A stretch of 60,254 nt of DNA from Welwitschia mirabilis (GCA_051453625.1 JBOZIK010000001.1:177336481-177396734), one strand, 5' to 3'. Positions 12,241 to 24,489 are shown, counted from the first letter of the stretch. The notes: generated from the sequence alone by a model not told the origin. Program-made: numbers and translations.

Positions 12241-14930
12241 AACCTTAGAGTTACTCTTTAAGATGATCAATCATGGGAGGCTTGGCATAAGGATTCTATG
12301 TCACTCATGTAGATTAATGGTTATGAGAAGGATTTTTTAGCACACAATCATATACCTCTTTATGATTAGGTTGAAGAAGATATTTGGCAAGATACTGACT
12401 ACAAATTGATAGAGATTATGTGGAAATTCATAGCTTATCAACACAAGAAGTTGGTTGATAAGACCAAAACAAGCTATACCAACTTTTGTACCTTGTGGAA
12501 TACATTCTACTCAAAGACTAATTTGGAGCTCCTTAATCTCATAACTTACATGAGCAACTTACATTATGAAAAGGACAAGATGAGATAATTTATTATGTAA
12601 ATGCAAGATATTAAGGAAAAGGTAGCAGAGACTGACTCACCAAAACAAGTTTGCATTTATTATAATAAGTTGATCCCTTGTTGTTTGGCAGGCTCCTCTT
12701 TTTGTAGCTATATTTTGTCATTACATTACAACAAATGATTAAATAGGATAAACTTTGATATGCTTAATAAGGATCTCATTTCTATGAACGCTTATTTTAA
12801 CTTCACAGGATTGTCTTCCTCTGATGTTGTATTCAGACTTTCTCATTCTCGTGGTACTCCTTATCAAAATAAATATTATACTCGCAAACCCTATTTGCAA
12901 AAGAAAATGCATCATGGTAAGGATAAGGCTTCACAAAAACAACAAAATAAGAAGTTAAATCAGACTTAGAAAAACAAGAAAAAAGTTTAGAAAAATACCA
13001 TTCCTAAGAAGAACAAGTGTCATTACTCACTATGTAGAAGATAAGGTCATACCGCTGACTTATATATGATTTCTTGGGACAAGATGAGGTCTACATCTAA
13101 GGTAAATGTAATCACTAAAGAATATGGTTTCCTTAATGATGTTGACAATTTTGAATCTAATGTTGTATTTAGAAACTTTAACTTTGTCAGTATGAGTGAG
13201 CACATACCTCGTGATGAGACAAGAATTCTTGACACGAGTGCAACTTATCAATTAACTTATCAGGATGATTATTTTAATGACTTCATTGAAGCACTAAGTC
13301 ATGCTTATTGAACAGATAAAACACTATTTTCTTGTGAAAGGTTATGGTTTGATTACCTTTGACATCACTTTCTTCATAGACCATTTTATATATTTTCTAT
13401 CTCTATGCTAAAGCACTTAGTGGATATTTATAATGATAGTTACTAATTAGTTATGAAAGGTTACATGGATGAAAAGATCATTCATATTTATGGTTATGTT
13501 ATAATGCAAGATACCACTTGCACAATCTCACAAGAGAAGCTTTCTACCTCACTACTATGTCATGCTAGACTAGGACATCCTACTTCTTATACATTGAATG
13601 TCATACATGAAAATGATCATCAGTTTCTTCCATCAATTTCACAAGATTTTCCTTAGTATGAAGTATTTATTATATGGAAACTGACTTGACAATGGTTTTC
13701 ACTTTATAAGTGGTATGCCAATCAAAAGCTTTTACCTATTCATAGTAATCTATGTGGACCTATGCTAGCTCCCATACTTAATGGATTTTATTACTTCATA
13801 TCCTTTATTGATGACTCTTTCCAAATGGTTTGGGTATACTTTATTAAATCCTAATCACAAACTTTGGATATTTTTAAGATGTTTAAAATTAAAGTGGAAA
13901 AACAACCTAACTGCAGGATTAAAAGTTTTCACTCAAATCATGGTGGTGAGTACACATGTATTGAGTTTAAAAACTTTTTCACTTCTAAAAGAATTCAACA
14001 TTTGAATATCTGACCAAGAATAACCCAACAAAATAGATTACAAAGTGACTTAATCACATTATCATGGATATGGCATATTCCATGATGTATTTCAGTGATT
14101 ATAAGACCTACTTTTAGGGTGAAGCATAGAACACCGTGATGCATCTCAATAATCATACTAGTTGATATATTGAAAAGGGAGTACATCTAGTTGAAAATTA
14201 CTATGGATATAAGCCGAAGTTAAACTATTATTATATTTTGGTTTCAATAGTTATGTCCATATCCCAAGTGACCATCATGCTAAATTTAGAGCACACACTC
14301 ACATTGGCATTTTTGTGGAATATCCAATTGACTAGAAGGATTTTTTATTATATATCCTAAATTATTATAATATCATTGTTTCTTTTGACATCACCTTCAC
14401 AAGGACTTTGAACAATGATTTTTAGCTTGATACTTCAAAGCTTCATATTTCCTCTAACCCATTAACCATATTATATGCTCAATGTGCCATGGTTGTGATG
14501 GTAGATGTGGTTACCACTAATGATTTAGTTCCTTCTATTGGTATGTCTAGTTTGCAACCTATAGGAATTGAGTAAATTAGTGCTCCTAGCATGCTTGATC
14601 ATGGTTCCAGTAGTGATTCAATGGATTCTCCAACTGAAGAAGCTGATACTTCAAAGAGATGACATCAAAGTACTTGGCTACAGTCAACTCTATAAGATGT
14701 TCATAATAATAAAAAGGTAAAAACTACAATTAGGTAGAGCTCTTATGCATCTCTTATTGATAATGATAAGGTTTATCTAACTGTTGCTGATGAACCCACC
14801 TCTTTGAAAGACACCATCCTACACAATCATAAGGTCCAAGTTATGAAAGAAGAATACTATGTGCTTATTGAAAATAGTACATGGGAGTTGGTCCATAAAA
14901 CTAAGGAACTTATGTAGCATGAAGTTATTA
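12240..14930 (+). pseudogene. Copia gag-protease-integrase relic, RT missing
   Basis: In order along the plus strand: a gag (UBN2-like) segment around 12400-12600; a basic gag tail with a decayed zinc knuckle (CHYSLCRR, stop, GHTAD) near 13017-13060; a protease-like ILDTSATYQLT near 13227; the pre-integrase motif HARLGHPT near 13561; and the integrase core near 13740-14010, with IDDSF and SNHGGEYTCIEF (family: SDNGGEYT). The start of the RT region is seen at 14840-14915 (ENSTWELV). Stops and frameshifts interrupt all parts. Only about 300 bp separate the RT start from the 3' LTR, so most of RT and all of RNase H are deleted. The element cannot move on its own. Confidence 0.85.
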
Positions 14931-15228
14931 CATAAGTGTATCATTTGACCATGAGAATAAGCAACTGATACTCAAATAAAGACACTTAATCAAGAAAAGT
15001 ACTAACACTTCTAATTCAAAACTAGATTGACAATGAGTTGATATGAACTCATGTTTTCTCTTGTACATTATGGGATTCATTTGGCTTTTGAGTCTCTGTT
15101 CAAAGTCACTCTTGAATCCTAATGCTATGGGATATGTATTTAATTTTGGTTAAGTACTATGGGATTTATAGTACATTTTGTTCTAACAGTATAAAATGTG
15201 TAATGCATAGTCCTATCTACCATAGTAT

Positions 15229-15563
15229 GTGTAGCAATAAATTAACTACTTCTTTAAGAAAGTAGTTTCCTCACATGGAAACTCCTTTAAAGAGGTTTTA
15301 CTGTAGGCTATATTTACAAGGTTTTTCTCTCATACTCTGGTTTTCCCTTAGAAGAGAGTATATTCCCCCATTGAGAGGGGAATTAATAGGGATTATAATG
15401 CATTCCATGGTCACATGCCTAGGGAAGTGTATAAATCCTAGTGAAATAATAATGATGTACTTGCCTTTAAAAGCAAGTTCTTTAGTGTCATAAGAGAATA
15501 AAAATAAAATTTTCATTATGGGAAAATTCTTGATTTTTTTTACTTACTCTCCTCTTCTTAACA
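15229..15563 (+). mobile_element. 3' LTR of degenerate copia element
   Basis: Pairs with 9162-9552 (see that entry). It starts near TGTAGCAATAAA and ends near CTTCTTAACA. No clear polypurine tract precedes it, in keeping with the deletion of the upstream pol region. The divergence between the LTRs indicates an old insertion. Confidence 0.7.
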
Positions 15564-16420
15564 ATATAGAGGCCTTTCCAACTAGAAAGAGAGAGAGACT
15601 ACCAGAACATGTGAATAAATAACTTAAACATTGAGACATTCATTAAGGATAAAAACATCTACAGTCATAGAGAAGTGCATAGATGAACTTGTTTAAGAAG
15701 GAATGTTCCTTTATCTTCTTCTTGAGTCCTTTTGAGAACTTTTACATGTAGTTGAGATTGTTATTCAATCATCAAAAGGAAAGCCTCTAGTTTAACTAAT
15801 AATCATTATAATAGTACACATTGATTAGGAAATAAAGAGATTACAAAAGAGAGGATCTCATAAATGCAAAGCCTAAGAAGCAGGAGAAAAAGAAAAAACT
15901 ACTTCTTTGAACTAAGGGTACAGAAGAAGGATTAACATGGAAGAAAGGGAAGAGGAAATAATAATGGATATGGATAACATCTCATTATCATCTCTAAATT
16001 AATTATGATCCAAAAATATCATAGTTATTTAAATGATATAAGAAGGAGTAATGAAATATCTAGCTAATTCTTGATGGCATCAAAGAGGATTACTCCACTA
16101 AAAAAGTAGTTACCTCCTTAATCATCATGCCCTACTCAACCCATGGTGTAATGTCACAAGCAGATTCACTTGATCCTGGAGCATTTGAAGGATTTGATGC
16201 AATCTTAGAAATCTTCTAGATTTGAGGTAATTAAAATTTAATGATCACATTTTCTAAGGAAGAAACTAGATAAAAGGAGTTAAAAAAAATTTGTAGTGAG
16301 CTAGAAAACTAAATTTCTTAGGATAAAATAGTCAGACAAGAAGTTTGACTTGAAGGGAAATTGAGTCAGCAAAGAAAATGATCTAAGGTTGAATGAGGCT
16401 AAGATGGGAAGAGGGTGGGG
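15564..16420. other. No gene recognised
   Basis: Purine-rich on the plus strand with a short GA run near 15590. No coding similarity was seen. Confidence 0.5.
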
Positions 16421-16424
16421 TCTT

Positions 16425-16515
16425 AAATTTCATGCCTAGGGCATGAAAGATGTGGATTCCATTCCTAGGGTATGGAAGTACTTTGGATTTCACATTTAGG
16501 TGTGGAATGTAAGAA
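16425..16515. repeat. Triplet of 20-bp palindromes, cluster 1
   Basis: Three similar inverted repeats follow one another at about 30-bp spacing. The first is TTTCATGCC-TAG-GGCATGAAA, a perfect 9-bp stem. The second, TTCCATTCC-TAG-GGTATGGAA, has one mismatched pair. The third, TTTCACATTTAGGTGTGGAA, is weaker. Related units occur at 17164-17243. Confidence 0.75.
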
Positions 16516-17163
16516 CTTGGATAGGGTGAAGTTAAATGAAGAGAGAAAATAGGAGGAGAAAATGAAAGATGAAGAAAATATGGCATAAGAAGATGAGAAA
16601 AAGGTGAAGGATAGGTAAGAACTTTAGGATTTAGGTTAGTAGAGATGTATTTGACTAAGATAATCCCTAGAGCTAGTTTAATAACTATAAAAGGAGGCTA
16701 CTAGATATTTGAACCTTTTATTAATTGCAAAAGGAGATTCCCTTTTGGATTTTCTTCTTGTAAGATATTGGAGGTCTACATCCTACGAAGGAGGGAAGTT
16801 TTAGAGATTGTTTTTACATCCAACACATGAAAGAGAGTGGAATTACATATATAAAACATGAAAAGAGCTAAAGGCATAGAATTTGAATTGGATTAGGAGA
16901 AAAGAATATGAGGGAAGAAGAAGGAAGAAGGAAAGGAGAGAATGAATAAGGAGTATAAGAATGGGGATAAGGGAGAGAAAATTCACTAAGATGAAATATT
17001 TAAAATAAAGAATGATGTCTAGAAAAGTCTTCCTAATGTTATGGAGTCCAAAGGCCAAAGGCTAACTAAGAGTAGATATCTAAGAAAAAGAATATGAATT
17101 CTTCAAAGAAATACTAGAGAAGAGTTTAGAGATTAAAGCAAGAAAGGGAAATGAAGATCTCTT

Positions 17164-17243
17164 CCATGTCCAAGGCATAGAAGGAAGTTTGAATTCCATG
17201 CCCAAGGCACGAGAAAACTTAGATTCCACACCTAAATCATGGA
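17164..17243. repeat. Triplet of 20-bp palindromes, cluster 2
   Basis: Three diverged units like those at 16425-16515: TTCCATGTCCAAGGCATAGAA, TTCCATGCCCAAGGCACGAGA and TTCCACACCTAAATCATGGAA. The flanks of both clusters are purine-rich on the plus strand, so the two regions may be copies of one repeat. Confidence 0.65.
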
Positions 17244-17849
17244 AGATGAAGGGAAGAATATAGAGAAAGAAAGCAAAAATGAGGCAATGTGAAAAAGAAG
17301 ATAGAAATAAGAGAGGTAAGAGTAAAAAATGAGAATGAAGAAAAATATAGAGCATGAAGAAAAACACAAGGATGAAAAGAAGAAAAAGGAGTCCTCCAAA
17401 TGCTAGGGATTAGGTTGGGATCTAACAGATATAGTATGATTGTCAATTTTCTTTGATAATTTTTTATTAATGTCTATCAAATGAATTACAATAAAACACT
17501 AAGTAAACAAACATTTTTTAAAAATGGAAAGTCAAGTTATGAATTTTTATTAACCTAATATTATATTAATTAGATAACAATTTTAGATTATCAAACTTAA
17601 ATGTCCAATCCACTATTACATAGAATAGAAAAGCACAAAAACAATACAATGTATTCATTAAAAGATCATAAGCAATCACTCTACAAATATAAAATGTGAA
17701 TGGCTAAAAAACTAATCATCTAAATCTATAGGATGATAAAAATATTTATGGCCTCATGGTATTATGTGAGTAGAACTACGGAACCTCTCTTCACTTTAGA
17801 CATATAACTTGATTAGTCATGGTTGATAAAGATGTTATGTAGAAGAAGG

Positions 17850-18620
17850 TCATGCAAGAAGGTGGAGATGGAGATTCCAACTCCTCCATGCTAAATATAG
17901 GCTTATTATCTTTATCTACCTTGGTAATGTCATCATGCTCAAAGTCGCCAAGTATAAAGTTGCTGTCATGATCATCAAACTTGCTATCTAGGGCATGATC
18001 CTATGTCTGACTAAAAACATCGAAATGTAGACTTATCTCATCATTACTAATATGAACCTCCTCACCATGAGGCCTAGAAGTGCACGAATATCTCTAGGAA
18101 CCATGTTAATATGCCCAAGGAAAAAAAAAACATCATCTCTAGGTTATGATTATACATGTGAATGCATATATTTATGATCACGATCATGAAATCCTCCATT
18201 GATTTAATGAGAAGTAGGCATGGATAGATGCATATCATCAGGGTCCATATTCTTATGAATAATGGAGGCAAATTCATTCAAGTCAAATCTCAAATTATAA
18301 TGGATAAGAACAAGATCATAAAGCCTTATTGTTTTCAATTTATTATATCTCTTCATGTGTATATGCTCAAAGATGCTCCAAGCATGATTACAATACAAAA
18401 ATTGGTTGAGTAGGTAATGATGATCATAAAGAAAACATTTATTATTACAATTTATGAACTATATAAAGTAGGGAACTCAACATTATTAAATACTTTTTAC
18501 CTAAAGCACCCCAAGGTTAGGATACAATCTAAATTGACACCATCTTGAATGCCTTGTGACCCATAATTTGGCCACTAGTTATCTATAATTTGAAGTAAAA
18601 CATACAATACTTTAAGTCTT
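17850..18620 (-). pseudogene. hAT transposase C-terminal relic
   Basis: On the minus strand, 18398-18204 reads ...CNHAWSIFEHIHMKRYNKL... and continues ...RLYDLVLIHYNLRF.... This matches the hAT dimerisation region, whose usual form is ERNWS.F..IHTK.RNRL followed by RL..LV...YN. Upstream on the same strand (about 18590-18520) WPNYGSQGIQD...L matches the WW..YG.....L block that precedes it. Downstream (about 18000-17860) lies an acidic tail like the C-termini of plant hAT proteins. Stops and frameshifts break the frame, and no N-terminal zinc finger or catalytic part was found. Terminal inverted repeats were not located. hAT transposases cut and paste DNA; this copy is dead. Confidence 0.7.
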
Positions 18621-18629
18621 AAAAACTTA

Positions 18630-19270
18630 GGCAATTAATAATAACATAATTATATAAAATACTCATTAGTATCTTACCTAGACTTAAATCACTTTTTGTA
18701 TGTTTCTATCATAAGCCTTCTAATCAAAAACCTCATTTTTTTCCATATGCATGTTTAAGTATTTTCTCATCTAGATTCTCACTATTGAGCCACTATAAAT
18801 TTTTCAAATACATTATTAAGGCCAATTTTAAGTTGCATATAATCATCATTATCATTAAAATTTTTCACAAACCCATAATGTAATCTTAGAGTATATGTTT
18901 TATTAGGTTAGAGTCAATGTTTATTATGATATCAGTTTATTGGATTACTTTTGATTCTTGTTAATATTGAAATTAGTTATTCCAAAAAAAGGATAATAAA
19001 TTTATTTTCATGTAAATTCCATGTTATATGGGCCTAAAAAGAAAGAAGATTTTTAAGCATATCTAGAATGCACAATGTCATCCTTTTAGCATACCTAGTT
19101 GGATTAATTAGAGAAATAAGGCTAAATATCAAATACATCACCCTGCATGTTTTTCTTATAAAAGAATTACCCAACTTAAATGTTTAGAATTTTAAAAAAT
19201 TTCTAGTAGAGTTCAATAGTTGAATGATTCACTTTAGCATGATCCTTTTAATTTCTGGCATAGGCTTAGT
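18630..19270. other. No gene recognised
   Basis: AT-rich, stop-dense sequence between the hAT relic and the LINE relic. Parts may belong to either element. Confidence 0.45.
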
Positions 19271-19299
19271 AAGAAAATTAGAATACTTATTATGCATAA

Positions 19300-20210
19300 A
19301 GTGCTTTGGAAAAATCATATTATATCAACTTAATATTTAATTTCAATGTTGCAAAGAGTTTTTTTGGGTATGAGAAAAGAAATAATGATCATAAGAAAAT
19401 TCAAATATTACTTATGAACATACTGGATATCAAGGATCTAATAGAGTTTCTTTCATATCTCGTTCAGTGTTTCAAAACTACCTTTTGAGATGTTCCCTTT
19501 GATAATGATGTCTTTGATAGTGTATCCTCTATAATTTAGAATAGGCTAGTTGAGGAATAGTTTCAATTTCTCAAGGCCAGTATGAAGACAAAATTAAGAA
19601 AGCATGCTTGCAAATAGCTAATGGAAAAGCTCCAAGATTAGATGGCCTACCTATAGAATTTTTCAAATATAACTAGGATGTGATTAATATATACTATTTT
19701 TATGTTGTTGAGGAAGCTATTCCCTATGAAATAATAGGCTTATACACTAATTGAGGACTTATAAGGATTTTTTCTATAGATAGAGAATTGTATTATATTT
19801 GTAACTAGTAGCTTATAACTCTATTGAATGTTTCTTCTGAAATTTGGACTAAATGTTTAGCTAATCATCTTCAAAAGATTATTTTGGAAAGTATTTAGTT
19901 TGGATTTCTTTGAGGGAGGTATATGTTAAATAATTTTATGGATATTTGAAAAGGATATTAGTGGATTTATTAACCAGAATTAGGATTTTTTCTTTTACAA
20001 AGGTTGATTATGCTAGGGCATATGATAGAATTTAAAGGGGGTTTTATTCTTTAGTGCCTTTTGAAGTAGGGCTTAAAGCTAAGTTTATTAGAATGGTTTA
20101 ATGTCTATTCAAGAATGATGATGATTGTATTATGACTAATAATGGAATTGCTTAGATGTTTTTAATTGAAAGATCAGTTTACAAGCATCTTATTTCCTAA
20201 GTTATGCTAT
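19300..20210 (+). pseudogene. L1-type LINE reverse transcriptase relic
   Basis: Successive RT landmarks appear on the plus strand: KSFFGYEKRN (19345-19385), IANGKAPRLDGLPIEFFKY (about 19612-19670; family ANGKAPG.DG...EFYK), ITLLNVSSEIWTKCLANHLQ (about 19816-19875), FTKVDYARAYDRI (about 19992-20032; family F.KLD..KAYDRV), and IERSV near 20167 just before where RQGCPLSP would be. Frameshifts and stops are frequent and the YxDD box is not recognisable. This is an old non-LTR retrotransposon fragment with no intact ORF. Confidence 0.8.
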
Positions 20211-21008
20211 TAGGTAAGATGAAAAACACCATCTAATAGGGAGTGGTTCAAATTAATAATTGTGATAAAGATTGATTAATATGCAATTTGTATATGATTT
20301 GCAATTTTTATTTGATTACTTCTTTTTCATTTATAATGAGTAGATATATATCAAATAATTCTTATTTAAAACTAAATATTATTTCCATGCATTTTGCATT
20401 TCATGTGGCCATGATGCTTCATGTGCCCATGCATTTTACACTTCATATGGTATTTTAAATGCAAAGCTTATCTTAAGAAAATAGATATTAGGAAATTTTT
20501 AGATTGTAAAAGCTAATGTTTAGAAAAATAATTCTTTTTAAATTCACACTCAAGTAGAGAAGATTTGACTATATGTGAATTACCTCATTTAGTTTATTGA
20601 GTGATGATCAGATGGCCCTTACCTAGTGTATAGGGTTCCTCTAAGAGGACCTCCACTACTTAACCATTATGTAATACTATGAAACAAATCATGCCTAAAT
20701 GAGACCTCAATTCCTATCCACGGAAGCTAGAGCGAAGCCCTTAATGAATGGTAATATAAGACAAAACTAATATTTTTGTTTTTAAAAAAAAGGTTTATGT
20801 TATAAACTTTATTATTGTGAGGATAATTGATGTGACCTTTTGGCCTTAAATCTACCTTTTTCCCCTCGATGATAAGATAATATAGCTCTACCTTCTTTAA
20901 TGTTTGTACTTTTAAAGTTCTATTTCTAATGAAAGCTAATCTTTATGGAAACCACTAAAACATATATACATATATAAAGTTACAATTATAGTTAATAAAA
21001 TTAACAAT
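20211..21008. other. No gene recognised
   Basis: AT-rich at first. Around 20600-20760 the composition is more even (GATGGCCCTTACCTAGTG...), which resembles retroelement non-coding DNA, but no family can be named. Confidence 0.4.
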
Positions 21009-21009
21009 A

Positions 21010-21058
21010 AAAATTAATCTAACTAGTTTAAATAATACAAAAATTAATCTAACTAGTT
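21010..21058 (+). repeat. 19-bp direct repeat, 30-bp period, at LTR edge
   Basis: AAAATTAATCTAACTAGTT occurs at 21010-21028 and again at 21040-21058, directly before the presumed LTR start. Confidence 0.85.
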
Positions 21059-21060
21059 AC

Positions 21061-22267
21061 TGTAAGTTAGTCTTTTGTGCAGGTATTTTCCAGAACCAGG
21101 TGACTGATGTTTAATGTCGGGCGACCGAATGTTTAAGAACTATTAAAACTGATTCAGATTTGGGCAACCGCACATTACATTTTGGGCGACTAAACACTGA
21201 CAACATAATGAACACCGGTTAACCCAAGGGCGACCGCCAAAATCATAAGGGCGGCCGTATTTCACCCAGACCGATTCAATTTGCTATCCATAAGGGCGAC
21301 CGAGTTTCTTCACATGGGCGACCGCATCATATACAGTGAACTCCAACCTGCTAAAGACAAGGACGACTGCAAATGTTAGTTAGGGTGACCACAAGATATG
21401 AAGTAAGCCCCTTCCAGATAGAGATATGGGTGACTGAAGATATCTTGATGGGCGACCTTACAACACACAGCAGAAGTCCTACTGACAGCATTACGGGTGA
21501 CCTACCATAACGATACGGGCGACCTAGTAAAGGGTGACCGAATATTTTCACAAGGGAGACCGATCTTGCATCACATCCCATACTGAGAAAATCTACAAGA
21601 AGCCAGGGCGACCGAACATTAAGATAAGGGAGACCACATTTACGGTTGACCGAATATAACGAAAAGTTAACCTTGCGACAAAAAATTATATCCGTTATGG
21701 ACACAACGATTCGTCAGAAAAGCACAACGGTGTTTTGAAAAATTGCAATGGTTCCTTTCCTTGAGGGTAAACGGTCTCATGATTTTCCTCTATTATAAAA
21801 GCCTTCCTCTAAACACTAAATACAGTAATAATGATTGATAGATCTGAGATAGAACTGGAATTGTTATACCTTTCACTTGCATATCTAAACTTTTCTTAAA
21901 AGATTCAGATTTCTGTTATACTTGCATTATTACACCCCATTGCAAAGAAGATAGCTGTGCCTTAGAGAACACATCTGTGCATTTATGCATCCATCTCACT
22001 TTTCTTTATTCTTGGTTGAGGATAAGCCACAAAATCCTCATTGGTTGTGAAAGGTTATTTGGTAAGCCTGAAAACCAATCATTTAAGTTAATACATGCCA
22101 GCTAGGACAAGGAGTCTACAAGGCTAAAGGGTGGTGTCTATCCACCAGTATATACCTTATTATAGTATATTTTTATGTATTGGTTTTTGCAGGTTATTGA
22201 ACAACAAGGAGACAGAAATTTAAAACGGACCTATTCACCCCCCTCTAGGGTTGATCCACGTTTATCA
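21061..22267 (+). mobile_element. LTR of family A (GGGCGACCG-motif LTR), probably solo
   Basis: The 3' half is nearly identical to 32283-32552 and clearly related, in reverse, to 55777-56100. It has a motif-rich 5' part (21095-21660), a TATA-like CTATTATAAAAG at about 21791, and a 3' end containing ACCTATTCACCCCCCTCTAGGGTTGATCC, split here as ACCTATTCAC and CCTCTAGGG for reading. That kind of 3' end is common in plant copia LTRs. No primer binding site follows and no coding internal region was found beside it, so it is probably a solo LTR. The presumed ends are TGTAAG... and ...TTTATCA. A target-site duplication was not confirmed. Confidence 0.75.
21095..21660 (+). repeat. Interspersed GGGCGACCG motif array in LTR U3
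   Basis: About 18 copies of a 9-base motif close to GGGCGACCG lie 20-45 bp apart. Exact or near-exact ones are at 21119, 21162 (GGGCAACCG), 21228, 21249 (GGGCGGCCG), 21294 and 21316. Later ones vary as GGGTGACC or GGGAGACC. The spacer sequences are unrelated. The motifs are CpG islands in otherwise AT-rich DNA and lie upstream of the LTR TATA-like box. Confidence 0.85.
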
Positions 22268-24130
22268 TACCTTGTAGACCCCCTCAATAAAGTAGTTTTA
22301 TTAAAACATTATAAAGTTGAGAGTAATACTTAAATCTTTAAAAGAAAATTTAAACTTTTAAAAGTTTTTCCTTTAACTCAACACTCTCTTTAATTACATC
22401 ATTAACCATTTAGTTTAAAAAAGTAAAAATTAAAGTAGTAAAGTAGTTAATTAAAAATCCTTAACTGGTTACTTTAGAAATGAAGGGATCTTGTAGTAAT
22501 CAAAATCAAATCTAAAAGAATCATCATTCCCTAGCATAGCCATGTTTAAATCCTTTTATTTAATAAAATAAGATGATGATATTTTGGCATTATCAATAAA
22601 TTAATTCACCTCATTTTTAAAGTACTTTTAAGAACCTTCTATGAATTTACCTAAAAGTTTATATTTGGATAATAGAGGATCTCTCTTATTTAATCCTACA
22701 AAATAAGTTTTGAAAGGCTATAGTTAAACTGTAGATAGAAATGCTAAAGTTTTGTGAATTATAGATGAATTGTATTTGAAAGTTTAATGGAAATAAATTA
22801 TTAAGATTGATCTTGACTTTGGTATTAAAGTAGAACGAGATAGGAGTACCTTAAATAAGGGGGTTCATCCACTTGTGAAAGATGTATCCTTTGTATTGAA
22901 CTATGTTTTGTCCATTAAGGAACTACTATTTATAATAGAATGTAATAAATTATAGTTTATTAAAGATTTGATTCTTTCGATTGTGCTTGTTCAATGCAAT
23001 CAACAAGAGGATAATAAAGATTGAAATGATAGATCTTAAAAAATTCTATTACCTATTCTTAATTATGAGAGTTGAATAATTTTATCTTTATTATAATAAA
23101 TCCATCCTTTATTTTTCTTAGTCATCATACCTATTTCATTTTAAAAGTAATACATTCATTATTTCCATCAGGGAGCCAAAGTTTATTCTATTTTTATTGT
23201 GATGAATGTTTCTTTAAGGGAAAGAAGATAAGTTAAAATCTAACTAAAATAGAAGCTTCATCATATGATAAATATGTAGAACAAATCAAATAAAAGATCA
23301 AAGTTCATATTGGTCTAAAGATTCATAGAGATGTAGATTTTATTTAAGCTTTTCTCTGCTTCTTTTATCTTTTAAATAAGAGTGCTAAAAATCTTTATTT
23401 AAAGATCTAAGAAATAAAAATAAGAATAAAAGCATATATTTTCTATAGCGGGCTATGTTTTTTGCTACTTCTAAAGTTTACTTATTGAGTTTGCTATTTT
23501 TGTTATTTTACTTATTGACTTTTCCTATTAGAGAAACATTTGATTCTCTCTTTTCTTAAGAACATTTTTTAAAGAAATTTTTATCAAATAAAGTCTTTTC
23601 AAAAAATATATTTTTAAGGGAAAATTTTTTTATTAAAGAAAACATTTTTTTAAGGACATTTTCTACATTTTCTTTTACATAACTTAAAGTTAAAGAAAAG
23701 CATTCATGTAGAATCTACATAGTGGTAGCAGTGGATACTAGTGTCAATAATTCTTTCTATTCTACTATTTATGAATTTAATAATATAAATTAATATGAAC
23801 TTATATAATCAAGATTATATATCTATGGATACCATTACCTTTTTTTTTCACCCTTTTTTATCCTCCTCCTCCTTCACTAAGAAACTTTGGACATACATTG
23901 GTAAGACATAAGAGTTGAAAGATTTTTATGTATCTTTAGTTTTTAATCTATTAAAAGGTTTCTCCCTTTCCATTTTAAGAAATAAGTTAATGTTATTCAA
24001 ATAATAAGTATTGTCCCCTCATGTATTGGTTTGCCTTTCTAAGCCATGATTCAAAGTTTATTAAGTTAATTCATACTTCTCTAAGGTGCATATATGGGTT
24101 GAATTCCCTAATTTAAACATCTCCTTTGGT
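22268..24130. other. No gene recognised
   Basis: Very AT-rich, with many stops in every frame and no domain similarity seen. A pyrimidine run lies near 23840-23880. Confidence 0.5.
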
Positions 24131-24138
24131 AATTTATT

Positions 24139-24486
24139 TTGGATTTATGTAATAATATTAAAAATTTTATCACAGAGGAGCTAAAATCTTCTTTTAATGT
24201 TAAACTAGGAAAATGCACTTATGTTCTTATTAATTTAGCCTCTACAACTTTACTACCAAATGTCATGAAATTATTTGGCAACCAGCTATGTATCATTGAC
24301 TATCATGAAGCTATAATTATTATCATAGTTATTAACATCTTGTTTGTTTTAGTACATATACCAAATGTAAAACAAGATAAGAAAGAGCCTAATATCATTC
24401 TCTCCATAGGGATAATTAGTGTAGGTTTAGAGAATTTACATGATTCTTGCTTAACTATTAGTTACAATAAAGGAAAAGGAAAATAA
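24139..24486 (+). other. Unassigned 115-codon open frame
   Basis: An uninterrupted frame longer than usual for this AT-rich region. The stretch YVLINLASTTLLPNVMKLFG has a faint resemblance to a gypsy aspartic protease (LID.GS..NLLP), but the catalytic DTG/DSG triad is not present. The rest is hydrophobic and isoleucine-rich. Chance or a retroelement remnant are both possible. Confidence 0.2.
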
Positions 24487-24489
24487 GAA

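Noticed and set aside
16383-17446. Several minus-strand frames of 67-95 codons as related small proteins
   Set aside because: Their similarity to each other (ALGMEFK-type segments) comes from the palindrome repeats, and the rest is low-complexity Phe/Ser/Leu from purine-rich DNA.
21095-21660. CRISPR-like array
   Set aside because: The motif is only 9 bases with variable spacing inside a plant LTR. CRISPR repeats are longer, regular and prokaryotic.
21351-21704. 117-codon minus-strand frame as a gene
   Set aside because: It is the reverse reading of the LTR motif array; its repeated RSP and SLV-type residues come from the GGGCGACC motif.
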